64,000 bases of DNA from Xenopus tropicalis (Eukaryota > Chordata > Amphibia > Anura > Pipidae), in the NCBI RefSeq assembly GCF_000004195.4, contig NC_030678.2, forward strand, positions 96,492,904 through 96,556,903, written 5' to 3'. Each line of letters begins with the position of its first letter. Position 1 is the first letter of the stretch. A program made the position numbers and the translations under genes. Below, piece after piece: positions 1 to 12,464 of this stretch. The notes beneath the pieces were generated by a model. It was not told the origin of the DNA and made no database searches. It was given only the letters and a program-made list of their open reading frames with translations.

Positions 1-3000
1 GAGAAGGCTATGCAAACTGAAATATGGCTAAATGACACAACTTACATCGCAAATAACAGATAAGCTCTTTACAACACAATAGTATTCTACAGAGCTTACA
101 GTATTGGTTTTGTAACTTTTCTTTTTTTTTTACAATCTGAATGGCTGCCCCTGTGACTACACAGCAGCTTATTTATATAAACTATTGTACTGTTTCTGAA
201 GCAAACGCACAACTTTTACCAGTGCAGGGCAACAGAACATTATATTTTAATGACTTTAAAACACTCCCATTTTTTTCGTGTTACCGTTCTTTAATATAAT
301 AAACTCATGAGTTAATACATTAAAACTGTAAACGTGCTTAATTATCACAGTATTCTATACAGTACTAATAATGCTACACAATGCCAGGGTGAATTATAGC
401 TTGTAGAACATACTTAATTCTTTTGGCAAGCAGAACAGTGGCAGTTAGAGAAAGAGAGAATAAAGGACAAAAAAACATAATAATCTCACCTGTCAAACTT
501 TACATCTTTACAGGCAGTGATAACAATAATACCAGAGGAAGCAGCGAGCACTCCTTGCACAGAGGATACAATTCTGAAATACAAATATATATGTGTGTAT
601 AAAAAATTATAAAACAATTCAATTTTTTTAAAAAAAGGCACTGTGCCATCTTACTACCACTGAGTAAACATGTACGCAGTTGCAACAATGAGAAAGATAG
701 TGATGTACTGCTGATTGAACTGTTTATATCATAAGCCTAATAAGAAACATTTAGCAACTTAACATTTTACACACCAGAGATTCAGTTAATTTCTCCTCTG
801 ATCTTAAAGGAGAAGGAAAGGATAAGTCACTTGGGGGTGCCAAAATGTTAGGCACCCCCAAGTGACTTAGATCGCTTACCTTCTACCCCGGGCTGGTGCC
901 CCTGTACGGAGAGAACAGCACCAGCCCGGAGTACCTGCAGCGATCGCTTCCTCCTTCCTTTTCGCTTGCGCGCGCATGCGCAGTAGAGTGAAAAGCTGAA
1001 CTTAAACAAGAAAGTCTGCTTTTCATTCTACTGTGCATGCGCTGGCCCACGGATTTCGCCAGCAGAAGAAAAAGGAAGGAGGAAGCGCTTCCTACAGGTA
1101 CCCTGGGCTGGTGCTTTTTTCTCCGAACAGGGGCACCAGCCCAGGGTACAAGGTAAGCGATCTAAGTCAATATTTTATCACTTTGCCTGGTCAATAATTC
1201 TCATCCTGTCATACTATATACTATATACAGCTGGCCAGCTTTTGAAATATTCAATCAATTGGACAATCTGACCAATAATATTGAAGCAATTAATTGTTAA
1301 AAAAAACTAATTGTGATTGTTAAAGTTCTAGTTTACATTTTAAACTTTTATTTTTTTTATAGTTATGATTCGCCTTGGTTTTCTGGCTTCTTACAGCTTT
1401 AGTCACTAAACCCAGCAGCCAAAATCTTCTGCTCTGCGATGCTACATTTTTATTTTACTTTTTATTACTTATCTTTACATTTATGCCCTCTTTTATTTAT
1501 ACTGCAACTACCACCTGGTTGCTTTGGTAAATTGTACCCTGTACAAATCAAATGATAATTACACAAAAACTAAATGAAGGCCTGTTACAAAGTCTCTCAC
1601 ATTTCAATAACACTTGTTGAATGTGGAATACATACTGTACTTAGCAATCTTATCTAGTAAATGAACACCTGACCATCTGACCACATGGGTACCCTTTGGA
1701 AGGCAATTTGAAAGACCATTGTTCAACCCCTATCAGAATCTAGTTGGTTTATTTTTAAAGTGACACCGATAACACCAATTTTTGCCTCTCTTGCAATGTC
1801 CTTGTTCCCCCAGGAAAAGAAGTACATAATTGCACTTTATTGCTCACATGCTCTACTAGTTTGGCCTGCAGCCTGAATAAAAGGATCACAGGGGAATTTT
1901 AACCCTGGTGCACATGTGCATTTGCAGTAATTTAGAGTTAGATAAACAACCCCTCCAGTCAACTATTTCCCCCAGCTGTGGTATAGAGTGGTGAAGATAG
2001 AGATCTAAAAGTAACCACAGATTCTGCTTTAAATTCCAGAACTGTGCACAATAGAAGGAAACACAAAGTACCACAATGATCCCTGGAATTACGGGAAACT
2101 TCAAGGAGTCATTAGTAAAGGGTTCCAGCCACTCACTGCAGCAATTCTGGATTGTACTTGCATGTTTGTGGTAAAAGGGAGAAAGCAAGCCCTAAGTATG
2201 CCAGGTCAACTGCCCAGCAGTCTTTGAAATACTGTAACCCTACAGGCAGAATAAACAATGCCACGCCTTGTCCTACTTTCATAAATGTAGCCACCCGGTA
2301 TCTTTAAACTGAACAAAGAAATGTGATTATGTGTACATTCTGCACACTAATACTTCGCATTTATCTGTTTAAACACTATGGATTATCAAGTGTTTGCTTT
2401 TAACTTGAGTTTGACCTCTAAATGAATATGCACTTTTATGAACTGTTATCTAGGAATAACAGAAAAGCCTCCATGTGATAGAACAATAGTTACCAAACGC
2501 ACTGGTTTTATTTGACTTACTATTGTAATCGAGAAAAAGTCATTGAAGAAAGAAAAAAGCAGTCATTAAAGAAAGTTTAATTAGGGGAAATGGCTGCAAA
2601 GTGTCTGTACCGGGTAAAATTTTTGAGAGCTGATTTCACAGGAAAATGCCATAATAATACCATTTTCTAACACCACTATTTAAATTACACCAGTGCAATA
2701 ATAGATACCAAACAATTAAATGTCTGGTTTCATTTTATCGCTTGCAGACTTATCAAAACAAACTGATGCTTGGTTGCTATTGGCAACTGTACTTGAGCAA
2801 AACAGCAACTATGTTCTCAGTCAGCCAGCATCATCATAAGCCAGTTGCTTAGAGCCCTGTACATACATGTTCTTTTGTATGATTTTCGGTATATGTATAG
2901 CAGCACGCTGACCAGACCAATATTGGTTGAAATCTTATCTACTGAAGCATCATATCTGCTAGTATATCGTGAATCAAAAGATTCAAAAGTGAAGACCGAC

Positions 3001-5260
3001 AAGAGATATGAATCTGTTCTGATCATTTAGGCTGTTTGCTCAAACAATTGGAACACCACAAGGGGAAACCTAATAAGGCCCTATACTACCTTGCTAAACA
3101 GAACGTAACATAAAACACATTAAATCTGCTAACGGTACAAACTCCCTACATTACATACTTCACTGTGCACACACTGGGTACCTGAAGATCTTCAAATAAC
3201 TAACTACGTATTGAGCAAAATGGCACCATGGGGAATTGTGCCACAAATAAACATAAAGATGTAAACACTTCTTAGAATTCTGCACATTATTACAATTCCC
3301 TCAGTGCAATAGATGTGTTATAATTAGGTATATGCATGGGAGTTAAGGAACAGCTAGGGATGCATAGTGATGTTTTCTAAATGAGTAAAAAGACACTTGT
3401 CTTTTTACTCATTTAGAAAACATCACTATGCATCCCTAGCTGTTACCATTTGTAGCATCCACAACCTCACATTTCTTTTTTTGTTAAAACACATTTTTAC
3501 ATGTTTTTGCTGCAAATCTACCTCTTTCGGGCTGGAACCTGGGGTGACATGCATATAACCTTATTAAAGGTACCGGCATGCCTGGAAAATACATTTCCTG
3601 CTAGTCTAACATAATATAGAATGTCTAATTGAATTATACACTAGACTTCAAAGACATTAACATCCTACTGTAAATGTGCGCCTCCACTACTCAGTGCAAC
3701 CAAGATCACTTAAAAGAGAACTAATAAAATATCTAACATGTCCATGTCAGCTTAGTTTTCTAGAAAGCAGTCAGGGAAATGTAAATGAATGTAAATGTAT
3801 TAATTACTATGTAATATTCACACTTAGCTCATTGTTCTGTATGACTTGTGTCTTAGGCTGAAATTGGCTTCTGTATCATGTAATAAAACACCACTACATT
3901 AATAAATCAGTGGACCTTTTGCTGCATCTGGTTGTGAAACATATTACACTGATGAAATAGAAAAGATGAATGCAACAAACTTTACATAAATACATAACAA
4001 TCTATGCATAACATGTGGCTTTTTCCTATTCTGCTTGCCTGATGTTCTCATTAACAAATTAGATCATAAGCCTAGGGCAGTGGTTCCCAACCTTTTTTGC
4101 ACCATGGACCGGTTTCAAGCAAGACAATTTTTCCAAGGACCGGGGATGGGGGGTGTAGCGCAATTAGTGCTAGTTAAATGTTATATTATGCACTTTACTA
4201 TTATTATTATTATTAAATACAGCTTAATAAAGTACTTTGGTCCTTGTCATGATCAGTAGAAATCTTCCTGGGCTTCCCATAGCTATTGTCATGGCTGTGT
4301 AACGCATCAGGGAGTTGGGATCACAGGTAATTGAGACCAGAGGTGGCCCGGTTTAGCACAGCCCACGGTCCGGCACCGGTCCCCGGACCGGTGGTTGGGG
4401 ACCCCTGGCCTAGGGAGTAAAGTATTAGATAGGACCACTGATTTCCAATACCTAGCACAACTTATACCCAATCTTCCAGCTGTTAATGCTGTAGTTCTGC
4501 AGGCAGGGGGGAAACCTGAAGTTACTGGGACCCATTATCATTATATGGCCCACAAAACTCTCTATTCTCTATATACCTGTATTGAAACTGCTTTCATTCA
4601 GTGACCCATTAGTTCCCTTATATGTGGAGGGCCCCAGGTTTATTACATCTGCTCATATGCAGCAACAATTCACACCAGACCTGGACTGGGATTTAAAATA
4701 GGCCCTTGTATTTCAAGTACACAGAAGCTCAAACAGCCCCCAACCCATTAAACAGTAAATATCTATGGCATCTTACAGAAGCCCCTCTTGCATTTGCCAA
4801 ATTCCACAGACTGCCAGTCTGGACATGATCCATACTATAGAAAAGACACAGGGGATAAAGACTGGATGTGATTGATGATTAGTAGAAAACAGACTTTATT
4901 TCCCTTTATTGTATATTAGCCCAAGGCACAGGAGTACAGGCACAGGTATGGGTGCAAGTGAAGTTCTATGTGCAGAGGCACAGTGATGCACTATAGACAG
5001 AGGCAATCCCTTACACAAGAAAAAAACAGGATCTAGTCCTTCCTAATGAGCCCTCCATCACTGGCTACCAGATTGTACTTTATATCCTCCAGATGTTACA
5101 CAGTAGGACAGTTCGTCCAACGAGGAGCACAAAGTTACCTGGTACTAAGCAACGAGCAGTCAGCTTCTGTCCATTGTGGCAGAGTCCGTCGGGCACACCG
5201 GCTGCACAGTAGGTAGAGTCCCGGAAAAAAGAGGGAACCTGCGGCCAAGACGTGCCACAT
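1..5260 (-). CDS. tlcd3a: tlcd3a-like TLC-domain membrane protein gene, 5' part only (spliced)
   Basis: Minus-strand gene entering the window from the left. Two exons (5139-5260 and 490-573) join in phase to give 67 residues plus a split codon. The start MWHVLAAGSLFFPGLYLLC and the later runs DCSLLSTR and IVSSVQGVLAASSGIIVI line up without gaps with my memory of the N-terminus of human TLCD3A/FAM57A (LFFPGLF, DCVMISTR, LVSSVHAVLATGSGIVII). The paralogue TLCD3B (VFPGLFLLS, ADAVIVSAR) fits less well. The family is multipass membrane proteins with a TLC domain; TLCD3B is linked to ceramide synthesis, and the role of TLCD3A is less settled. The first hydrophobic stretch (about residues 4-19) and the second (about 45-62) look like membrane segments. 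Exon 3, expected to begin with an HWL-like motif, is not seen in 1-489 and should lie outside the window. Confidence 0.85.
490..573 (-). CDS. tlcd3a: tlcd3a exon 2 (84 nt)
   Basis: The acceptor on the minus strand reads TTTGTATTTCAG|AATTG and the donor TTTGACAG|GTGAGA. The first base completes the Arg codon begun in exon 1, 27 codons follow, and two bases (AG) are left for an Arg codon in exon 3. This is the same phase as expected from the human alignment (VITG-R split). The peptide is IVSSVQGVLAASSGIIVI followed by TACKDVKFD, with the conserved VSSVQ/H-AVLA motif of the TLCD3 group and a predicted membrane segment. The exon is too short and too bounded by stops to stand out as an open frame. 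Confidence 0.85.
804..1169. mobile_element. T2/Kolobok-type MITE, right end missing
   Basis: It begins TTAAAGGAGAAGGAAAGG, the terminal sequence of the TTAA-flanked T2 MITEs of Xenopus. It continues with inverted segments around the CCCGGGCTGGTGCCCCTG and GCGCATGCGCAGTAGAGTGAAA motifs. The same arrangement is complete at 24109-24453. Here the right terminus is lost after AAGCGATCTAAGTCA, so no second TTAA end is present. Confidence 0.8.
3349..3444. repeat. Near-perfect 47-bp-arm hairpin
   Basis: The left arm (3349-3395) and right arm (3398-3444) are exact reverse complements separated by two bases. The outer part starts AACAGCTAGGGATGCATAG, which resembles the terminus of a known frog interspersed repeat (CTAGGGATGCA). 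It is therefore most likely a very short, young fold-back MITE inside tlcd3a intron 1. The absence of mismatches is unusual for this window. Confidence 0.75.
4070..4415. mobile_element. hAT-type MITE with perfect 8-bp target duplication
   Basis: The element body is 4078-4407. It begins CAGTGGTTCCCAACC and ends GGTTGGGGACCCCTG, terminal inverted repeats of hAT style. Exact 8-bp copies of GCCTAGGG flank it at 4070-4077 and 4408-4415. An (ATT)n tract lies inside near 4200. It has no transposase and must have been mobilised in trans. Confidence 0.9.
4676..4827. mobile_element. Short hAT-like interspersed repeat, copy 1
   Basis: It starts CAGACCTGGACTGGG and ends CAGTCTGGACATG. Its interior shares the string ATTTCAAGTACACAGA and the AGCTCAAACAGCCCCC neighbourhood with the repeat at 18141-18272. 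No target duplication can be seen. Confidence 0.6.
5139..5260 (-). CDS. tlcd3a: tlcd3a exon 1, coding part
   Basis: The ATG lies at 5260-5258 on the minus strand with a G at -3. It is the first ATG in the exon: no minus-strand ATG occurs between 5261 and about 5465. The exon encodes 40 residues plus two bases (AG) of an Arg codon completed by exon 2. It ends in a good donor, ACCAG|GTAACT, with the intron starting at 5138. Hydrophobic residues 4-19 are followed by a basic run (RCARR) and the conserved W-x3-D-C segment leading to LSTR. The exon is CpG-rich, unlike the surrounding sequence, as expected for a first exon in a CpG island. Confidence 0.85.
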
Positions 5261-5700
5261 CGCGCCCGCTACCGCACAAACTACTGAAACTACCGAGCAG
5301 AAGCCTGCCAGCACCTAGCCCCGCCCACGGAACGTCACCGGAGAATCCTTCCAAACCCACAGATTACTTGAATTGGTTCTGCCTTACTCGCGTCACCACC
5401 TTCCAGAACAGGGATGCCTAGAAGATAGGGTACCAGGCCTCAGGGGAAAGCTGGAAGCGGGGGTGCATTTAGCGCTGCGCCTCCTCAGCTCCGATCCTCC
5501 CCCTTTTTGCTATCAAATCAGTTACTCGCCCTGCGTCCGAGCAGCTTTCTCTGCGCCCTGCCGGCCATTCTATGCCTACCGCTATTCAACCCGCCCATCC
5601 ATTCACTCATTTCTAGGACTATCAGCAGCTGTGCTTTCAACAGCCAATAGGAACATAGTCCAGTTACACACGCTGCACCTATTGGTTGAAAGAAAGGTAA
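5261..5700 (-). promoter_or_regulatory. CpG-rich promoter / 5' UTR region of tlcd3a, possibly bidirectional
   Basis: CpG dinucleotides are frequent from about 5180 to 5600 in an otherwise CpG-poor window. Visible sites are a GC box (CCCCGCCC, 5319-5326, reading GGGCGGGG on the minus strand), GTCAC/CRE-like half sites near 5334 and 5390, and two CCAAT boxes in opposite orientations (5644-5648 plus, 5681-5685 minus). The position just upstream of the tlcd3a ATG makes this its promoter. Opposed CCAAT boxes and a plus-strand donor-like AAAG|GTAAGA at 5695 would also allow a divergent transcript, but no coding exon supports one. The exact start site cannot be read. Confidence 0.65.
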
Positions 5701-6383
5701 GAAGCAGCCTTCCCAAGGAGACAGAAAGAGGAGAAGGGGGTTTGTGGGAAGTGCAATTTAGAACGCAAATCGGCAGGTTTTTTTTCCATTCATTTTGGTT
5801 GGGCGAGTAAAGCTATGCGTTATTTGTTAAACAGGAGCACGTTGCATCTAAAATCTGTTTAATTGGTATGGTATTATCCTGTGATTCTTTTGGGTTGAGG
5901 TCTCTTGCACCTATTGCACATCCTGCTGTGGGAACCCTGGAATGTGTTCAGGGTGCCAGCTGCTCCATGCATAAATAGGCCCAGTTGTACTTGATCCTTC
6001 ATGACAAACACTGAAAGGCTCAGAAAGGAGGTAGTGCAATTGCTACAATAGGAGTATGAACTTCTAAAAAGTTATTAGAGCCGTTATAGGAAACCCTAAC
6101 CCTAACGTTTTATCTAGGTGGTAAATGGTAAAGGTGCTTCCCAATGTAGGGATCCCAAGATTTGGGCCCCTTAGCCTGGGTTCCCCACACAAACCGTTCA
6201 GGGCTGAAACGGCAGATAAGGATGTAGAAACAATAGGATTTCTACCTCCTGCCGATTCAGCCCTGACAGCAGATTTTGCTCAGGTGCCTTCTATGGCGCT
6301 CGATCAAAATCTTTTAACTTGCCCGATCAGCGAGTTGACCGATATCAGCAGCCTCCTGCGATAATGGTCAACTCATCGACTTG

Positions 6384-6448
6384 CTATACACGCACCGATA
6401 ATATCGTACGAAACCTCGTTTCGTACGATATTATCGGTGTGTGTATGG
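6384..6448. repeat. Fold-back repeat with perfect 21-bp arms
   Basis: The arms 6394-6414 and 6418-6438 are exact reverse complements around the loop CTC. The core reads ACCGATAATATCGTACGAAAC. Beyond the core, CTATACACGC on the left and GTGTGTATGG on the right continue the inverted repeat with mismatches. The ends resemble the GGCCATACAC termini of other short frog MITEs, such as the one at 49868-50085. Confidence 0.75.
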
Positions 6449-6505
6449 CCAGCTTAAGACAGGCAAACCAGTGGGTGGCCTTGTGGGATATGGACACTTA
6501 AGGGT

Positions 6506-7328
6506 GTGTACTAGCTGTTTGTGTAAAAAGAGTTTCCTATGTTATTCAGCAGCAACCACTAGGTGGCAGTGTGCTGCAATATAAAAAGGGATGACACATA
6601 CACTGTGTAGGTCTTTGGTCCTGTGACACCACCTCTGTCAGAGGTTAGCTACAGGATTCAGTTAGAAAGTTCAGATAGGTCATTTATAGTCACTCTAGGA
6701 GTAAAAGGATAGTTGCGGTATCTAGTAAGGGCAGTCTGAAGCCCCTCCGAGGATATTAGTGAGGTTATTACCTCCCGGCATTACTAGCTGTAGTTCAGGT
6801 ATATCAAGTGGCTCAGGTGGTAGCCAGTTCTATAAAAGGGGAGATTGCCTAAGAGAAAGGGTCTCTTGGCAGGAGTACCAGGGAGTAGTTCTAAGTGAGA
6901 GGGTGTCCTAGAGGAAGTATAGGGAGATATACCTGAACCTGCATATTATATTACTGGATACTGTTTGGATACAATAAAGAAGTTTATGTGGTTAAACAGC
7001 AACTCCCAGTCCCCTGGTCAATTCCTCAAAGAGTGGCTCCTCAACTGCCTGGTAAGCAACCACCCCAAGGGGGGCAAGGTCCCGGGAGTTGCAGGGAGTC
7101 CACCAAGTGGAGGCCTGCACAGATTAACCTAGCTCAAATAGTACATACAAGACCAGAGAAGTTTCCCAGGGAGGGGGTACCACAGTCAACCTGCCCTGAC
7201 TGGGTGGAGGCACGCCAGTTAACAGTGTACCCGCTCTCCCATATAGCGGAGGCACAAGACTCCTGTAGCGCCACACGCAGGTAAATGCATGTTAGAAGTC
7301 AAGCAGTAGCAGAAGAGGGCTACACCAG
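6506..7328 (+). mobile_element. LTR-like segment (probable solo LTR, borders uncertain)
   Basis: The segment has the layout of a retroelement LTR. A TATA box (TATAAAAG, 6831-6838) is followed about 140 bp later by AATAAA (6973-6978), after which comes a further 350 bp of low-repeat, G-rich sequence. A similar layout occurs at 21420-22160. No primer-binding site, gag or pol sequence is adjacent, so it would be a solo LTR. A short promoter of another kind cannot be excluded. Confidence 0.4.
6556..6569 (+). promoter_or_regulatory. CTCF-like motif
   Basis: CCACTAGGTGGCAG matches every position of the usual CTCF core pattern CCASYAGRKGGCRS. It lies near the 5' end of the LTR-like segment, so it may have been carried in by that element. 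Occupancy cannot be inferred from sequence. Confidence 0.45.
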
Positions 7329-10300
7329 CATGTTCACTTGTACTCTCTCCTCATCACTTTGTATGAAAATGTAGGTTAAAGGGAAAGATAAGGCTGAAGA
7401 GTTGCCAATTTAGAAGTCTGGGTTTCAAGATGATTCTTTATTATATTTATCCTTGAGGAAGAGATGTATATAATCTGACAGCCGACACATTTTGCCTAGT
7501 TACTAGCTAAATGTTAGCAACATATTTTCCATTTTTTCCTCTAACCAACATTTTTCAACTTATTGTTGGCTAACTGATGGGGTACAAACCTTTGGAGGTA
7601 TTAAGTCACCCAGACATGGCTCCGATCTGAAAGAAAGCCAGCCCACTAGTGACAAGATTCAAGGCCCCCTTTTGGGGTCCATGATTTGGGACCATCAGGA
7701 GACATGAAAAAGTAATAGTTTTACTGTAGCACAATTTTACTGGAGGTAGCTAGGTAGGAAGGTGCACTATTCATTCAGAGATTAGCATAATAATAGCACA
7801 TTGTTTCAGTGCCTAGACACAAAATAATGTGGGTGATATCAACTTTGTATTCTCCTTAGAAAAAAAAAAACAATACTAAGGACTTGTAACTGCTGGGCTT
7901 TGGTCTCTATCTGTCCCTTGTCTGATTTCATCTGTGGTGTCAGTGGCAGCCATAGAAGAATCAGAGTTTGCTACCCACTTGTGCCAACATTCAAAGGGGA
8001 ACTGGATAAAAGAAAAGCAGCTGAGCACTGTTAGAAGATAACACATGAGATCCTTTAAAGCAGGTATGCTACCTTTTCTGTAAAAAGTGCCAGCTTTCAT
8101 TATTTGCTCTCATCATTTTTACCCACCAGACTGATACCATCCAGGTGGCATGTCCATATACCTCCAATAATATGTTTTCTCACCAAAGTTTATGTTCCTT
8201 CAACACTTTATTTCTCAGCAGGTATATAATTCTCACAGTGTATCTGCCCAACAGTTTGGATGGTCCTACGCTTCTCTTCCCTCTCCATCAGAATGTTTTG
8301 TAAGTGGCCATCAGGAGAGCATACATTTCATTCACATGTTTAAGCTGTATTAATAAAGTGAGTCCCTCTCTTTATGCTTGTTGCAGCTTCCGATCAATAA
8401 ATCAGATGTTATGAGATACTGTATTACTTGTGGTCTAGGAGAAAAGTGTTTTTATGGATGCAGAGAGCATAGAGGAGCAAGAAAACACAGCACTGGTTGG
8501 CACTTGTGTATTTTAGCACCTGTAATTGTAAATGAACTCCAAAGTAGAGTCCTGCTAATGTCTGGTCTGGACCAGTGCCTGTCCTGGACCCACCAACCTA
8601 CTAAGGCCCTTACCCTGACCTACTATGTCACCTTAACCACAATGGGTTAACTTAACTTCCAAACTGGGAACCACAAAACCAGAAGTGACATCACCCACAC
8701 TGATGGGGCAGATCAACCAAGTCAATGGAATTAGCATTTTTGTCAGGTAGCTGAGAGGGACTGCAGCAGTCTAAAGGGCCAATATCGGCAACTGAAAACC
8801 GGCCCATGTATGGCCACCTTAAGTGTCCATTTAGTAAATGGCCATGGACAATAGTAATGATTTGCAGCAGAAAGACAACCAGAGCAAGTTTACCAGACTG
8901 TGATCACTTCTGCGATTGTGGATTTTCTGTTGCACATATTAAATATACTGCTTATTTTTTGCATCCATTCTATGTAAGCTGTTTTGCAAGGTTAAGTAAA
9001 GACTAGCTCCAAAATTGTTACCAAATAATAAGAGGTTGGGTGCAAAAAAACAACAGTAATTGTACAGTGGGAGAGATCTGGGCAGTTCTTTAATACACAC
9101 GGCGAAAATTAGTCCATTGGACAGTTTTCACAAATTGCAAACTTATATTTGCAAAATTACCTTCAATGCTATATTTGCACAAAAGACCACGCACAGTGGG
9201 CATGTAAACACCCATTTCAGTTGCAAGCTAGCTGCAAATTTTTTTTGTGCCATGCACTTTACAAAAAAGTAAAGACTGCAATTGGTTAAATTCCCCAATT
9301 GGCAATTGGGAAAAACATGCGCATATATGCCAAAAAATATGCGGTGCAGAAGTTTATAAATCCCCCATCATATACTGTATATGTACATATATATGTAGCT
9401 GGAAGCAGTCACATTGTAGAAGAGATTCTGCCCTCACTGCTGCCCTAAGAAAGACCATATTTTTTGTAATTCTTCAGGGGCAAGGAGGGACTGCATTGCT
9501 AGTGCAGATAGGGCTCAGATTTCCACTTAAAACAAAAATATTGGCTCTTAAATTTACCAGGATCAGCTTTTTACCATTCTTGGTATCCTGCAGGGTGCTC
9601 ATCACAGGTGCAACCTTGCACGTGTTACAGTGTAGGCCTTGTGTCCAAAAAGAATGACACATTTAACTTTTCTAATGCATACTCTATGATCCAATCCTAT
9701 GATCCATCCTTTATATTTTTTATTTTTAAACATGGTCAGAATGGAGGCAATCACCAAAAACACCAACCATTTACCAGTTAGGCTGCATGTGCAAATACTG
9801 AAATTCTCTTAGCTGATAAGAATAGGAATAAGCTGATAAGTAATTAGCTGGCATTGAGGCAGAGCACACTACTACTCTGGTGTGGCAGGGTGAGAGCAGA
9901 TAAATTCATAACAATTTAGACTTGGATATTGTTATGAGACGTTTTTGTGAACTCTTTTTAGTAATACCTAAAAACTTTTGCAGACCCTTGATGTTTCGTT
10001 CTATCTCCAAAATTAGAGAAAATTAACAGTCACAATAGCCCTGAAATGCATAATTTCAGGAGTAGGAGTAGGAAGTAGGAAGCTTGGATCCCAGACTGCT
10101 TCAAACGTGAAGTGCAATTTAATCACCTTATTCTATCTGCCTACCATTAATCAAATTAGACATCCTACCAGGTTTATTAACCAGGGGTGTAACTGTACAG
10201 CAAGCAGTCCCTGCAACTGCTGTGATGTCCAGTGCAAGCTACGCCGCTACTAGTAACCTCCAGCAACCAAGTAACAAGTAGCATTTACTTCTCATTTGTA

Positions 10301-12464
10301 TAAAAGCAAACATTCAACTGGTTGCTGTGGGTTACTAGACTCAACATTTATAATTTGACTTCCAGTCATTTAATTGTCATTGTGGTATCTTCAGTTATTC
10401 CAGGTAAGCTATGTTGCTGCAGGATGTAATGGTTTATATTTGCAGCTTCTGGCATCCTTTGCAACTGATGCCTTCTAGCTATTTTTTGCCTCTTTTTATC
10501 CCTAAAGGTAGCTCTTTATGGAAATTTGGATTCATCTTCCTTATTTTTTTATGCTAAAAGATCTTCTGGCATCAAAATTCAGATTATGCAGAATTTGCCT
10601 TCCCCTTCTGCCTCTTTTCAGCTTTCAGTTTTCAATTGCTGACACCAGAAGCTAAAATAAAAAAAACTATTGTATTATCCTTTCCTTTTTCAAGTCTGCA
10701 ACTATTCAGTTTGGCTTACTCCAAAGAAACCATTTTTAACTTGTCAGAGCATAAACTATTTTTGTAACATTCTTCACTGTGATTAAACAGCTGCATGCCA
10801 TGGATTCCAGTTAAAACTCCAAAATGAAAAAGTTGGTTACTCATCAAAGAGAGGCTCTATTATGTGCTGTTTGTGTGTAAATGTGTTTTTTACCATGTCA
10901 GTGTTTTTTATTTAATTAGATATATATTAAATTGCATGTTGTAAAGAAGCTGTCAGAATGACTTCACTTCAGATGGGATCCCTTCATAAAAGATCCAGTC
11001 AGTTTGACATTTTGTTTGAAAACTGACAGGTGGTCTTAACATAAGACATAAAACACTGTGCACTAAAAGTCCTTTTCAAATTAAACATGAAACCTGAATT
11101 CTTTTCTTATGAGCACATCCATACCTGTTATAAAAGTATTTGAAACTTTTAGCTGGCGATGCTATATTGCCTGCCCTACCTCTATGCCTCAGGCATAGGG
11201 GTAGGGCTTTAACTTTTCATTCAGCACTTCCTAGATGTCACTGTATTCCTCACAATCCTCCTTACTTTCCATCTATAATTGTGTAGCCTCTGCATAGGCA
11301 TGGGCATCAGGTCGCCCATTCTGGTGCATACACATGATTTTGGGATAATGCAAAGGTTGCTTAAATAACAGTATTCACAAAATGGCACCTATCTGTGTGC
11401 TCTATCTGTGGATTCAAAAAAGAATATAGGTATATTTAAATATTTTTATAGTGTCAGTACAGTTTATTTTGCTAGACAAACACAATATAAAAGAGTTTAA
11501 AAATTACTTCTTGTAATTCTTGGTTGTCAGGTCCCCTTTAATTGTTTGTTTTAGACATCCATTAAATTCTGCAAAACTGGAGAGGTTCATTAAAAAAAAG
11601 AGATAATTTCCATTTAATGATCCAGGAGGATACCTGATAACAGCACTCCTACCACTAATAATTTACTTGAATTCATGTAAAATGTCACCACAAGAATGAG
11701 TTTATATATCTACCTTTTTTTCCACATTTTACACTTGCAGTCTTGAGAAGACACTGTTCTGACAAGTCTTGTGCAATATTATTTATAGACTCTTTTATTA
11801 AATTGGTGATTTTGGTAGTTAATTTCAGCTTGTCGGGTCAGTAAGCCTCAAGCGCTGGCTACCTATACTTGGGCTTCTTTACTGACACAAGTGCAAAAGA
11901 TTGCAGGTGCAGTAGCAAACATACTGCATATATGTTCAAACTACGGAGCATTTAAAACTACTGAAATAATATTACTATGGGTTTGTAAACTGAAGTATAA
12001 ACTGAGGCATTCATGTGACATCACAGTTTAATATAAGCTCAACTTAACTTCCATTAACTGTACAATAGGAGACCAACTGTTACAGCTTTGTAGGTACATG
12101 CCTCCAGACTTACACAAAGTTTAATTTTTTTCAGTGTTGCACATCTACCAACAGGAACAATCATCTTATTATGTTAATAGTAAGTCCTGGTCGAATGCCT
12201 GTGGGGATCAGAAATGCCTCTGGCCGAGCAGAGATGGTAGAGCTAGAAATGGGGACTGGAGGGGCTCTGTGCAGAAGAGGGGTAAGATTTACCTGCGTAT
12301 AACTTTCACAAGCCATTTAGTCAAGTCAGCTTTTTATACGTTTGAATTCCAGTAAATTTCAGATAAGCAATTCCCCTGCTGAGTGCAATTCACACTTTGC
12401 TTAAAAGCCAACACTTTTAAAAGACATCAATCATGGTTTCACGTTGATAAAGTACAATTAAGGA

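Larger units (their letters stand above)
574..5138 (-). other. tlcd3a: tlcd3a intron 1
   Basis: This 4.6-kb intron is bounded by GT at 5138 and AG at 575-574 on the minus strand. It holds the T2-like MITE at 804-1169, the perfect hairpin at 3349-3444, the hAT MITE at 4078-4407 and the hAT-like repeat at 4676-4827. Small open frames near 1886-2188 and 2817-3030 have no recognisable similarity and no exon-like borders. The rest is AT-rich sequence in which I see nothing else. Confidence 0.75.

Noticed and set aside
6060..6120. Telomere-like CCCTAACCCTAAC near 6093
   Set aside because: Only two units, which is too few for an interstitial telomeric repeat.
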